The notes under the pieces were generated by a model, which saw only the letters and a program-made list of their open reading frames with translations, searched no databases and was not told the DNA's origin. Position numbers and translations under genes: made by a program. Below, one piece after another: positions 46,060-53,483 of a stretch of 64,000 bases of DNA (positions are counted from its first letter, which is position 1; each line of letters begins with the position of its first letter). Source of the DNA: Pyrinomonadaceae bacterium (GTDB lineage: Bacteria > Acidobacteriota > Blastocatellia > Pyrinomonadales > Pyrinomonadaceae). Where the stretch lies: positions 310,330 to 374,329 of the forward strand of contig JAIBCC010000002.1 of NCBI GenBank assembly GCA_019694395.1, given 5' to 3'.

Positions 46060-46180
46060 GATAGAACGCCGTCCATCTTGGCGGCAAACATCGTGCAAAC
46101 GATTTCATTTGTTTAATTTACTTAGGTGTTGACAATCAGTTGTTCGCGCTTTGCGCTCAATGCCAGCTAGAAGCGTGGCG
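46060..46180 (-). repeat. Hairpin-rich intergenic element sharing a motif with the thrS leader
   Basis: Read on the minus strand, AACGCCACGCTTCTAGCTGG is followed by GCGCAAAGCGC and, further on, GCCGCCAAGATGGACGGC. The first two hairpins match the order seen in the thrS leader (CACGCTTCTA, then a GCG...GCGC hairpin). The 248-bp gap otherwise shows nothing. Possibly a dispersed repeat family. Confidence 0.4.
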
Positions 46181-46185
46181 TTCCT

Positions 46186-47031
46186 TTAAAAAACTAAATT
46201 CAGCACAAATTCTTCCCAACGCTTTTGAAATTCCGTCATATTTTTTTCATCTAAAGTTTTCTGCAAAGTTTTGTAGCCTGTCGGATCAGTTTTTCGATTT
46301 TCGTAGAAATCCTTATAAAATTTTACTAAAAGTCCTTTTTGTTGCAGATAAAAAAGCAAATAACGCGATTGCGAATAATTCGTCCCACGATCTGCGGTGT
46401 AAAATTGGCGATCACTGGTCGAAAGTAAAGTCTGAAATTCCGGCACGTTTTTTTGTCGAATTGCCCTCTGTAATCCGGCTAAACGCCAGTTTGTGTAGCC
46501 GACAATGTGTCCGTCCTCTTCGCCGGATTGTTCAAACAATGAGCCTAACCCTTCGTTAAACCACGCCGGACAATCAGGAAAATTTGCTTCGACAAACGGA
46601 TGAACGATCTCGTGAACCAAAGTTCCCCCACCTGTTGCAATATTCATCACCAATGCTTTATTTGCAGAAGAATAATAGCCGTAAGGGGTGTCAGGTTCTT
46701 CACCAAAAAATTCTTTAGCGTGTTTACGGTAGGAAATTTCGTCTTTAAACAGCCAAATATTTAAAATATTTTCGGGGTCTTTAGTAAAAAAATCCTGTTT
46801 CAATTTATCAACTGCCCATTTTACGGTGTTGAGGCTGCGTCTTTTGACAACTTCTGCCGATTCGTCGCCGATCACTACAAAAGGTTTTTCCACAACTACT
46901 GTAAAACCGCGATTTTTCAGTTTTATTTTTAATTCTTCGGCGTGTTTTTGGAATTCTGCATCGCTATGTTTGGCAAAAATCTGAGTAAAACTAAATAAAA
47001 CGATTGAAATGAAAAATATTTTTTGCAGCAT
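46186..47031 (-). CDS. Gluzincin-like (DUF1570-type) secreted metallopeptidase
   Basis: A 281-residue exported protein with a signal peptide (residues 1 to about 21). GGGTLVHEIVHPFVEANFP gives the zinc-binding HExxH (H-E-I-V-H), and WFNEGLGSLFEQSG about 20 residues later provides the third ligand Glu, the gluzincin arrangement of DUF1570/peptidase MA-like proteins. The substrate is unknown. The gene ends close to a hairpin-rich gap. Confidence 0.8.
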   Translation of the reverse strand: MLQKIFFISIVLFSFTQIFAKHSDAEFQKHAEELKIKLKNRGFTVVVEKPFVVIGDESAEVVKRRSLNTVKWAVDKLKQDFFTKDPENILNIWLFKDEISYRKHAKEFFGEEPDTPYGYYSSANKALVMNIATGGGTLVHEIVHPFVEANFPDCPAWFNEGLGSLFEQSGEEDGHIVGYTNWRLAGLQRAIRQKNVPEFQTLLSTSDRQFYTADRGTNYSQSRYLLFYLQQKGLLVKFYKDFYENRKTDPTGYKTLQKTLDEKNMTEFQKRWEEFVLNLVF

Positions 47032-47123
47032 TTTGGATAAAAACCTCCGCCGTTTGAACGTTTTATTTTACAAAAATTGCAATAGTTTGATGCCGAATTA
47101 TTTTTTGTGGTTCAAAATAAATT

Positions 47124-47164
47124 AAAGCCGCCTTTCTTGAATCTCAAGTCGGACGGCTTTTTTT
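47124..47164. terminator. Bidirectional-type hairpin between two minus-strand genes
   Basis: AAAGCCG...CGGCTTT with an inner CTTGA/TCAAG stem. The T run is best on the plus strand (TTTTTTTA), weaker on the minus strand, where it would end the small secreted-protein gene 30 bp upstream. Confidence 0.6.
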
Positions 47165-47193
47165 ATGGCAGCAGTAGTTAATTTGTGTCAGGT

Positions 47194-47595
47194 TTATCTT
47201 TCCCAAACTTTCAAATCATAAACATTAAAATCATTGCTCAGATTAACAACTTTGACGGTAAAATATTCCGAGCGGCTAACTGTCATTGTTCCGTATTCAA
47301 AATCTGATCCGCCAACTCTTTTCATAATAAAATTGCCGTAATTATCATAAACATAAAAATCCAGATTGGTGTAGCCGTCCCCGGTTAATTCAATATCAAC
47401 TGTTGATCCGGCTTTCAAAAAATATTGATGGGTGCGGGATTGATAACCTTCAACCCGATATTTGGTATTGATTGCTTCAGATGAATTTTCAAACCAATTA
47501 AAGAAGCCGCCGAATGAATCGTTTGCGAATGCTGCGTTTGCCAAAGTTCCGAAAATTGCCAAAGTTAATAAAGTTTTTGTTAATAAATTTTTCAT
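47194..47595 (-). CDS. Small secreted protein with PPC-like beta domain
   Basis: A 133-residue exported protein. Signal peptide to about residue 24 (LAIFGTLANAAFAND). The rest has a small beta-sandwich look, with YFLKAGSTVDIELTGDGYTN, DFYVYDNYGN and YFTVKVVNLS, reminiscent of pre-peptidase C-terminal (PPC) domains. GGGAG stands before the ATG. Function unknown. Confidence 0.7.
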   Translation of the reverse strand: MKNLLTKTLLTLAIFGTLANAAFANDSFGGFFNWFENSSEAINTKYRVEGYQSRTHQYFLKAGSTVDIELTGDGYTNLDFYVYDNYGNFIMKRVGGSDFEYGTMTVSRSEYFTVKVVNLSNDFNVYDLKVWER

Positions 47596-47786
47596 CGTTT
47601 TTCTCTCCCTTTTTCTTTTTTTCTTTTTTCAATTTAAGGGGCTTGTTCAGCCCTTACGCCACTAAGTGCAGAAAAGCGAAAAAAGGTTACAGGCAAAAAT
47701 TATTTTTTTTAGTTTTTTTTGAAAATTATTTTTGCTGGACTGTAAAACTAAAGAAGACAGAGGTTTAGCAATTTAAGAATTTTGAA

Positions 47787-48683
47787 TTATTTTTTTCGGA
47801 TGGTGAAATTATATTCCAAATTTACATTTGCCTGAGAATTTTGGACGGTTATTTTATGCTTTGCCGAAACCAGATTATTCAAAGTTAATTTAAGATTTAT
47901 AACTTTTTTATTATCTTCGGTTTGTGAACTGGCATAAAACGGGTCTCCCAGATTGTCCAGCTTAACAGTGAAAGTTTGTTGATTTACTGATTCAGGTAAA
48001 ATCAGCTTCACATTTATTTGTTTAGAATTATCTTCGATTATTATTTCAGAATTTGTGTCAGGTTGCAGAATTATAGTTTTAATTGGAACTGGTGTCGCCG
48101 TTGCAGATTCAGTGGGTTTAGCACCGTTTCCATAATTGCCGGGAGAAGTATTTCCAGCATTATTATTTGAATTCCCACTCATTGGAAAAATATTTGAGTT
48201 TCCATTATAAGTATTTCTAGCCTGATAGGATGATTTACTTTGCAAATTTAGGATTACCAGAACCACGATTGGAACTAACAAAAACATTAAAAGCAAAGCT
48301 GTCATTGCCGAACTAACTGCCAAAGTATGTAAGGTAAAGAAATTTTTAAGCGAATCCCAAAATGTTAATTTATTTTCTTCTGCCTTTTTTTCAATTGGTT
48401 TGGACTCTTCGATAATTGTTTGCAGCGCAATTGCATTGGCAACCTTTGCCTGTCTTTCGGGTTGATTTTTGAGGCTGTTTTCAAATCGGCTGATTTCCTC
48501 CGGCTCAAGTTTCCGGCGAACATACAAATCAACCAATTCATTTTCCAGATTCAAAATGTCATAAAAGAAATTATCGTCTGCGAAAATTTTGTCCTCGATC
48601 TGTTCGATTTCAGACTCCGTCATCTCGCCGTAAAGATAGCGTTTTAATTCTTTTTCATTAATTTGTGAAGTCATGCCGGACAT
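47787..48683 (-). CDS. Anti-sigma-factor-like membrane protein
   Basis: A 298-residue protein with an N-terminal helical domain (NEKELKRYLYGEMTESEIEQ, LENELVDLYVRRKLEPEEIS) like those of anti-sigma factors, one membrane helix (about 118-145) and an extracytoplasmic Asn/Gly/Thr-rich linker plus a beta domain. No zinc HC motif is present. It follows the sigma-like gene at 48709 by 25 bp, so the pair probably forms a sigma/anti-sigma switch. The signal is unknown. Confidence 0.75.
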   Translation of the reverse strand: MSGMTSQINEKELKRYLYGEMTESEIEQIEDKIFADDNFFYDILNLENELVDLYVRRKLEPEEISRFENSLKNQPERQAKVANAIALQTIIEESKPIEKKAEENKLTFWDSLKNFFTLHTLAVSSAMTALLLMFLLVPIVVLVILNLQSKSSYQARNTYNGNSNIFPMSGNSNNNAGNTSPGNYGNGAKPTESATATPVPIKTIILQPDTNSEIIIEDNSKQINVKLILPESVNQQTFTVKLDNLGDPFYASSQTEDNKKVINLKLTLNNLVSAKHKITVQNSQANVNLEYNFTIRKK

Positions 48684-48708
48684 TTAAATCATTCTCTGTT
48701 ATTAGTGA

Positions 48709-49314
48709 CTAGATTCCAGATTTGGTTACAGTTCCAAGCCGATTGACACATTCATTGATACATTTTTCCAAACGATCGCGAATTCGGCAGGCTTTTACCT
48801 TCAAAGTTATCATTGTCAGGTTTAATTTATCCGCCAGATTTTTGCGGTGTTCTTTATTTTTCTCGCCCGTTTCCGTGTCGTAATAACCGATTATCAGCAT
48901 TCTGTCTTTATTTTCGGGAACTACTTCGGTCAAGCATTGACGCAAACAACGTAATCGCAAATCGGGATCCTTAAGGATTTCGATATTGGGTTGAACCGGA
49001 GTTTCGGGAAGTAAATCCCCGGCTGCATCCTCTTTATGCCGGCGTAAATATTCCAGCCAGACAAAACGCAGAACTTCTCCTGCGAATGCCTGCACATTGC
49101 GGACTTCTTCACCTTGATTTAATTTGAGGGCAACCCTATCAAGCGCAGTATCCGCCAATGTATCAGCTTCGGTTTCAGGACATTGTTTCCACAACAATGA
49201 TTTGACCAACTTTCGGCGCAAAGTCTCGTATTTTTCGGAGGCTTGCGTCAAATCCGGATCCAAATGGCTTAAAAGTTGTTCAAAAGCAGTCGTCGTCAAA
49301 ACAGACATCAGCAT
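48709..49314 (-). CDS. ECF-type RNA polymerase sigma factor
   Basis: A 201-residue protein with a sigma-70 region 2-like helical part (ETEADTLADTALDRVALKL, VLRFVWLEYLRRH) and a region 4-like end (HRKNLADKLNLTMITLKVKA, RIRDRLEKCINE). The match is weak at the level of conserved residues but the pairing with an anti-sigma-like membrane protein supports it. The ATG two codons later (49308) has the better spacing to GAGGG. Confidence 0.75.
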   Translation of the reverse strand: MLMSVLTTTAFEQLLSHLDPDLTQASEKYETLRRKLVKSLLWKQCPETEADTLADTALDRVALKLNQGEEVRNVQAFAGEVLRFVWLEYLRRHKEDAAGDLLPETPVQPNIEILKDPDLRLRCLRQCLTEVVPENKDRMLIIGYYDTETGEKNKEHRKNLADKLNLTMITLKVKACRIRDRLEKCINECVNRLGTVTKSGI

Positions 49315-49367
49315 TTGCCCTCGTATTCTTTGGAAGTTTTATTTTTGAATTATAGGTTATCGAACAT

Positions 49368-50078
49368 TTAAGTCAATCTAAATTCTTTCAGCGATTGTAA
49401 GGTCAAATTATCAATTGCGGTCAAAGTTACATCATCCAAAATATCTTTCAGATTTTCTGCCTGAAACATTTGCGCCAAATTCAGCACGTCAAAATGTGTG
49501 GAGAAAATGAATTCGTCAATGGCTCCGCCTTTTAGCAAAGCTTTGAGCTTAGGAATTTCATTTTCGTCCTCAACTTTGGCAAAATAAATTCCCAATTCCG
49601 TAACGGTTGAATTTAATCTTTTGAGTTCTTCGGCAATTTCGGGCTGAGATTTCTCTTCTTTCAAAATTAAAAATTTAAGTTCGGAAAAATCTTCAAAAAT
49701 ATAATCTTGAAGCGATTGCAAAACATCGGATGTTTTGACGGTCGAGGGAATTACATCTGCGTGTAGCTGTGAAAAACGCAATCTGTCGGCTACTGATTCC
49801 CCGAACGCTAAAACCCGCAAAGCATCTAATTCAAACAATTCAATTCCTTTTTTTTCCAAAGCATTAACAAAATATTCAACTGTATAAACATCCGTAAAGA
49901 CCAGCCAATCAAAATTTGATAAACTTTCAATTATTGTTGCCTCAAACTCAATTTCTTCGGTCATAATTCCGGGAAAAATAACGGTTTCAACATTTTTTTC
50001 CGCTAAATCCGAAATTGTTTTTTTATTAAAAGGATTCGCAAAAAGTGCGTAAGTTTTTTCTGCCGAAAAGTTTTGCAT
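49368..50078 (-). CDS. hemD: Uroporphyrinogen-III synthase
   Basis: Cyclises hydroxymethylbilane to uroporphyrinogen III in haem synthesis. A 236-residue, two-lobed protein. NFDWLVFTDVYTVEYFVNAL and LDALRVLAFGESVADRLR match the first lobe and hinge of HemD, and KFLILKEEKSQPEIAEEL and FIFSTHFDVLNLAQMF the second. The sequence family is poorly conserved, so confidence rests on this spread of weak motifs. No other haem genes are near. Confidence 0.75.
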   Translation of the reverse strand: MQNFSAEKTYALFANPFNKKTISDLAEKNVETVIFPGIMTEEIEFEATIIESLSNFDWLVFTDVYTVEYFVNALEKKGIELFELDALRVLAFGESVADRLRFSQLHADVIPSTVKTSDVLQSLQDYIFEDFSELKFLILKEEKSQPEIAEELKRLNSTVTELGIYFAKVEDENEIPKLKALLKGGAIDEFIFSTHFDVLNLAQMFQAENLKDILDDVTLTAIDNLTLQSLKEFRLT

Positions 50079-50238
50079 AAAGTTTTAATGATAATTGGTA
50101 AAAGCCTAAAAGTGAAAATTATGATTGTTTAATTTTTTTTGTTTAAACTATCGATTATCCGGCAACAACCTCCAAAACTTTTTCCCTATTTCACCTTTTC
50201 ACTTTTTCATTTTAAAATGATAATTTGATTGAGAAGCT

Positions 50239-51240
50239 ATGAAAGCAATGATTTTAGCCGCCGGATTCGGCACAAGGCTCTTTCCATTAACAATTGACCG
50301 CACCAAACCCGCGATTCCTTTTTTAGGCAAACCTCTGGTTGGTTATGTTGCCGAATATGTTGCCAAATTTGGTTTTAAAGATGTAGTTGTCAATCTTCAT
50401 CACCAACCCGAATCGGTCAAAGAAGCACTTGGAGACGGTGCGGAATACGGTGTTAAAATTCACTATACAGAAGAAAATCCGAAGATTTTAGGCACGGCGG
50501 GTGCGCTTGACAATGCCCGTCATTTACTCGAAGACGATACTTTTGTCATTGTCAACGGTAAATTGATAACCGATATTGATATTTCCGAAGCGGTAGAAAC
50601 CCATAAAAAATCGGGTGCAATTGCCACTATGGTTTTGAAACCGAATATCAAACGCGAGAAATTTACCGAAGTTTACGCGAAAAACGGATTTTTGACAGGA
50701 TTTGGAGATTTTGCCCATCCTTTTACTGAAGAGGAAATTAAAGACACGACCGGAAAGCTGGCAGCTCCGTTAATGTTTACAGGAATTCATATTCTCGAAC
50801 CTCAGGTTTTTGAATATATTCCGCGTCACGTTTACTCGGATATTGTGCCGACCTTTTATAATCCGGCTTTGCGAAAAGGCGAGAAAATCGCGGTTCATAT
50901 TACGGATGCAAACTGGTATGAGCTTTCAACCATTCCGCGTTATTTAGATATTTCCCTCGCGATGGGTCCCCGTGTTCAAGCAGGAAATAATTGTTTGGTT
51001 TCGGGGCGAGCTACGGTCAAGGATTCGATAATGTGGGATAATGTCACAATTGGCGATGATGCACATTTGTATCGAACTATTATTGCCGATAATGTTCGGA
51101 TCGAACCCGGCGAACATTTTGAAAATGCAGCAATAGTTCGCGCAGATATGGTCAGAAATTGCGAAGAAATTCCCGAAAAGGCTTTGAAAGGCTACATTCA
51201 AGGCGAAAATTATATTGTTCCTTTAATTGAATATATTTGA
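50239..51240 (+). CDS. murU: Sugar-phosphate nucleotidyltransferase (MurU-like)
   Basis: A 333-residue cytosolic nucleotidyltransferase. AMILAAGFGTRLFPLTIDRT is the nucleotide-binding signature and KPAIPFLGKPLV follows; a left-handed beta-helix tail (VSGRATVKDSIMWDNVTIGD, IIADNVRIEPGEHF) is at the C-terminus. The next gene is an AmgK-like kinase, so the pair fits the anomeric MurNAc/GlcNAc recycling path, in which AmgK makes the 1-phosphate and MurU the UDP-sugar. Alternative substrates such as mannose-1-phosphate cannot be excluded. Confidence 0.8.
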   Translation: MKAMILAAGFGTRLFPLTIDRTKPAIPFLGKPLVGYVAEYVAKFGFKDVVVNLHHQPESVKEALGDGAEYGVKIHYTEENPKILGTAGALDNARHLLEDDTFVIVNGKLITDIDISEAVETHKKSGAIATMVLKPNIKREKFTEVYAKNGFLTGFGDFAHPFTEEEIKDTTGKLAAPLMFTGIHILEPQVFEYIPRHVYSDIVPTFYNPALRKGEKIAVHITDANWYELSTIPRYLDISLAMGPRVQAGNNCLVSGRATVKDSIMWDNVTIGDDAHLYRTIIADNVRIEPGEHFENAAIVRADMVRNCEEIPEKALKGYIQGENYIVPLIEYI

Positions 51241-51257
51241 TTGGTGGAAAGTGGAAA

Positions 51258-52265
51258 ATGGAAAATAATTTACGCCAGAGACTTGAGGAATTTTTAGCTG
51301 AAAATAATCAGCCGCCGGTCATTTCACAACTTACCCCGGATGCTTCAACGCGGGAATATTTTCGCGTCCGTTGGTTTGAAAAACCTGCAATTGGCTGCGT
51401 TTATCCTTTCAATGATTTGTGCAAAGGACAATTTGATGCTTGTTTAGATGTGACCAATGTTTTCCTGACCGCTAATCTTCCGGTAGCCAAAATTTTTGCT
51501 TCGGATGCGGAAAAAGCCATCATCATTCACGAAGATTTCGGCGACACGATTTTGCGCGATGTTTTACTAAAATCAGACGAAACTGAACGCGAAAGACTAT
51601 TAAATGAAGCAATTACGATGATTGCTAAAATCCAAGCCGCGACCAAAACAGCATTTGAATTAAACTCTATTTCCTCAAAATTAAAATTTGACGAAGAAAA
51701 ATTATTGTGGGAACTCAACTTTTTCAAAACTCATTATTTTGAAAGTTTGATGAAAACTCCGCTTTCCGAAATTGAAAATGAGGCGATTGAAAAAGAATTT
51801 ATTGAAATTGCTTGGGAACTTGAATCACATGCCAAAGTTTTGACACATCGAGATTTTCACGCTGCCAATTTGATGCTGGAACACGGCGAAATCAAAATTA
51901 TAGACCATCAGGATGCACGTTTAGGTTCAACAACTTACGATTTGGTTTCGCTCCTTCTTGACCGCGTTACTATTTTACCAACTCCTGAATGGTTAGCCGA
52001 AAAACGGCGTTTCTTTTTAGATGAAAGAGAATCATTAGGATTGGAAACATTGGATGAGCAGGATTTTTCCAATGAATTTCGCTTGCAAACGATTCAACGC
52101 TGTCTGAAAGCAATCGGAACTTTTTCCTTCCAATCAACTTTTCGGCAAAAAACTTATTTTATTCAATATATTAAACCGATGTTTCAAATTGTGCTTCGAG
52201 CCTGTGAAAATTTGAATCGTTTTCCGAACTTGCAAAAAATTCTTGGGGCGCAAATAAATGAGTGA
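51258..52265 (+). CDS. amgK: Anomeric MurNAc/GlcNAc kinase-like phosphotransferase
   Basis: A 335-residue aminoglycoside-phosphotransferase-fold kinase. KVLTHRDFHAANLMLEHGEI is the catalytic loop (His-x-Asp) and IKIIDHQDARLGSTTYDLVS the metal-binding Asp segment. TPDASTREYFRV near the N-terminus is typical of AmgK. It follows the nucleotidyltransferase by 17 nt, as in cell-wall recycling pairs. The ATG at 51258 was chosen over the TTG at 51237, because a GGTGGAAAGTGG stretch lies before it. That stretch is a repeat word of this genome segment. Confidence 0.82.
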   Translation: MENNLRQRLEEFLAENNQPPVISQLTPDASTREYFRVRWFEKPAIGCVYPFNDLCKGQFDACLDVTNVFLTANLPVAKIFASDAEKAIIIHEDFGDTILRDVLLKSDETERERLLNEAITMIAKIQAATKTAFELNSISSKLKFDEEKLLWELNFFKTHYFESLMKTPLSEIENEAIEKEFIEIAWELESHAKVLTHRDFHAANLMLEHGEIKIIDHQDARLGSTTYDLVSLLLDRVTILPTPEWLAEKRRFFLDERESLGLETLDEQDFSNEFRLQTIQRCLKAIGTFSFQSTFRQKTYFIQYIKPMFQIVLRACENLNRFPNLQKILGAQINE

Positions 52266-52776
52266 AGAAGTTAATGCCACAACTGAGTCAGATGAAGAAT
52301 TTACCTCAAAATCGCTTGGACTTACACCAATTGATGAAAGGACTTTTAGCGAGGATTTACAAGTTGGCGACAGGTATCAGAAATTTTCCGAGGAGCTATT
52401 AAGGCTTGCACTCTTGGGATTTGCCGGAATTTCCTTTTTAATTACCAATGTTTTATTGAAAAGTCCTCCCCCAGAGTCTATTAATAAATATTTCAAAATC
52501 TTCGTTGCAATTTCACTGATTTGTTTAGGCATATCAAGTGCAGCCGCAATCCTGCATCGTTACTTTTCTACAGACAGCCTTTCCTGTCATTTAGTTCTTT
52601 TGCGCCGAGGGATTCGCAAAAACAACAAAGACAAAAAAGAATATAGAAAAGAAAAAAATAAAAGAGATTGGCTTTTTGCATTATCAGGAATTTCACTTTT
52701 TATTTCAGGGACTTTTTTGTGGTTAGGGGCTATTTTTCTTGCGTTAGCTTTTATCTTTGGAATTCTTTTTCCCTGA
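52258..52776 (+). CDS. Small membrane protein of unknown function
   Basis: A 172-residue protein with an acidic N-terminus (about 1-40), two membrane segments at about 55-72 and 82-100 and one or two near the C-terminus (about 142-172), with a Lys-rich loop between. It overlaps the end of the kinase gene by 8 bp, so it is translated with the murU-amgK pair. No family recognised. Confidence 0.7.
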   Translation: MSEEVNATTESDEEFTSKSLGLTPIDERTFSEDLQVGDRYQKFSEELLRLALLGFAGISFLITNVLLKSPPPESINKYFKIFVAISLICLGISSAAAILHRYFSTDSLSCHLVLLRRGIRKNNKDKKEYRKEKNKRDWLFALSGISLFISGTFLWLGAIFLALAFIFGILFP

Positions 52777-53483
52777 ACCAGCGATTTAGTTAGTTGACCA
52801 AGATAAAGATAACGTTTTGAGTTTCCTTTAAAGGAATTGCAATCCAACTTTTTTAGCTGTTCAGCAGGATTTGTGTTGGTCAAAGTTTAAAAATTTAGGA
52901 GATTTAAAAGAAATAAATGGAAAGTGGAAAACCAAACTAATTATTTAAAAATGGAAAATGTATTCCAAATACCTTAAATTCTCACACACTATTCACAAAA
53001 TTTCTTTCTCTGTTGTGTTGTGTGTGTGCGATAGCAGAAACACAACACAATTTCTTTCTTACAATTCTTCTTTTCTCTACCCTTCTCTCTCTCTTGTTGT
53101 GCATTTTTGCTCTATTTTGGTGAGCATATTTGCCGCAAAAACACACACCTAATAAGAAGCTAAATATTGTTAAAAAAAGAGAAAGGAGTTTTGTTTAGCA
53201 GAAAAATTAATAAATATGTGGTCCATTTTTGCCTCTTTTTGCGGAGCATTTTTGAACGACTTTGAACAAAAAAGCATTAAAAGTTGAGCAAAAATTTTAC
53301 AAATTCGCCGCAACTTTGTAAAAGCCGGACATATTTGAAAGCATTTTTGCCCCATATTTTTCCAAAATCTGAAAAAAAATCTTCAAAGAAAATATATTTT
53401 CTGGAGTTTTTAGTTTAATTCGTGTAAGGTTTCTACAAAATTACCATTACTATTCAGAAATCCCAATAATCAGGAGAAAAAAA
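52777..53483. other. Long AT-rich intergenic region
   Basis: 707 bp without a convincing gene. It contains TTGACCA...TGGTCAA (about 52797-52803 and 52873-52879) enclosing a TTTCCTTTAAAGGAA hairpin, a GTGGAAA-type repeat (about 52917-52960), a pyrimidine-rich stretch, an 11-bp inverted repeat flanked by direct repeats (53000-53061), and repeated GCATTTTTG words at about 53101, 53236, 53256 and 53340. AGGAG before 53484 is the next gene's ribosome-binding site. Confidence 0.6.
53000..53061. repeat. 11-bp inverted repeat flanked by an 11-bp direct repeat
   Basis: TTGTGTTGTGT (53013-53023) and ACACAACACAA (53040-53050) are perfect complements. AATTTCTTTCT occurs on both sides (53000 and 53050 onward). 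The layout resembles a very small mobile element with a target duplication, but it is only about 40 bp long. Confidence 0.4.

Noticed and set aside
53170-53355. 61-codon minus-strand frame with three cysteines
   Set aside because: No start signal; the sequence is dominated by T-rich words (GCATTTTTG) and no neighbour supports it.
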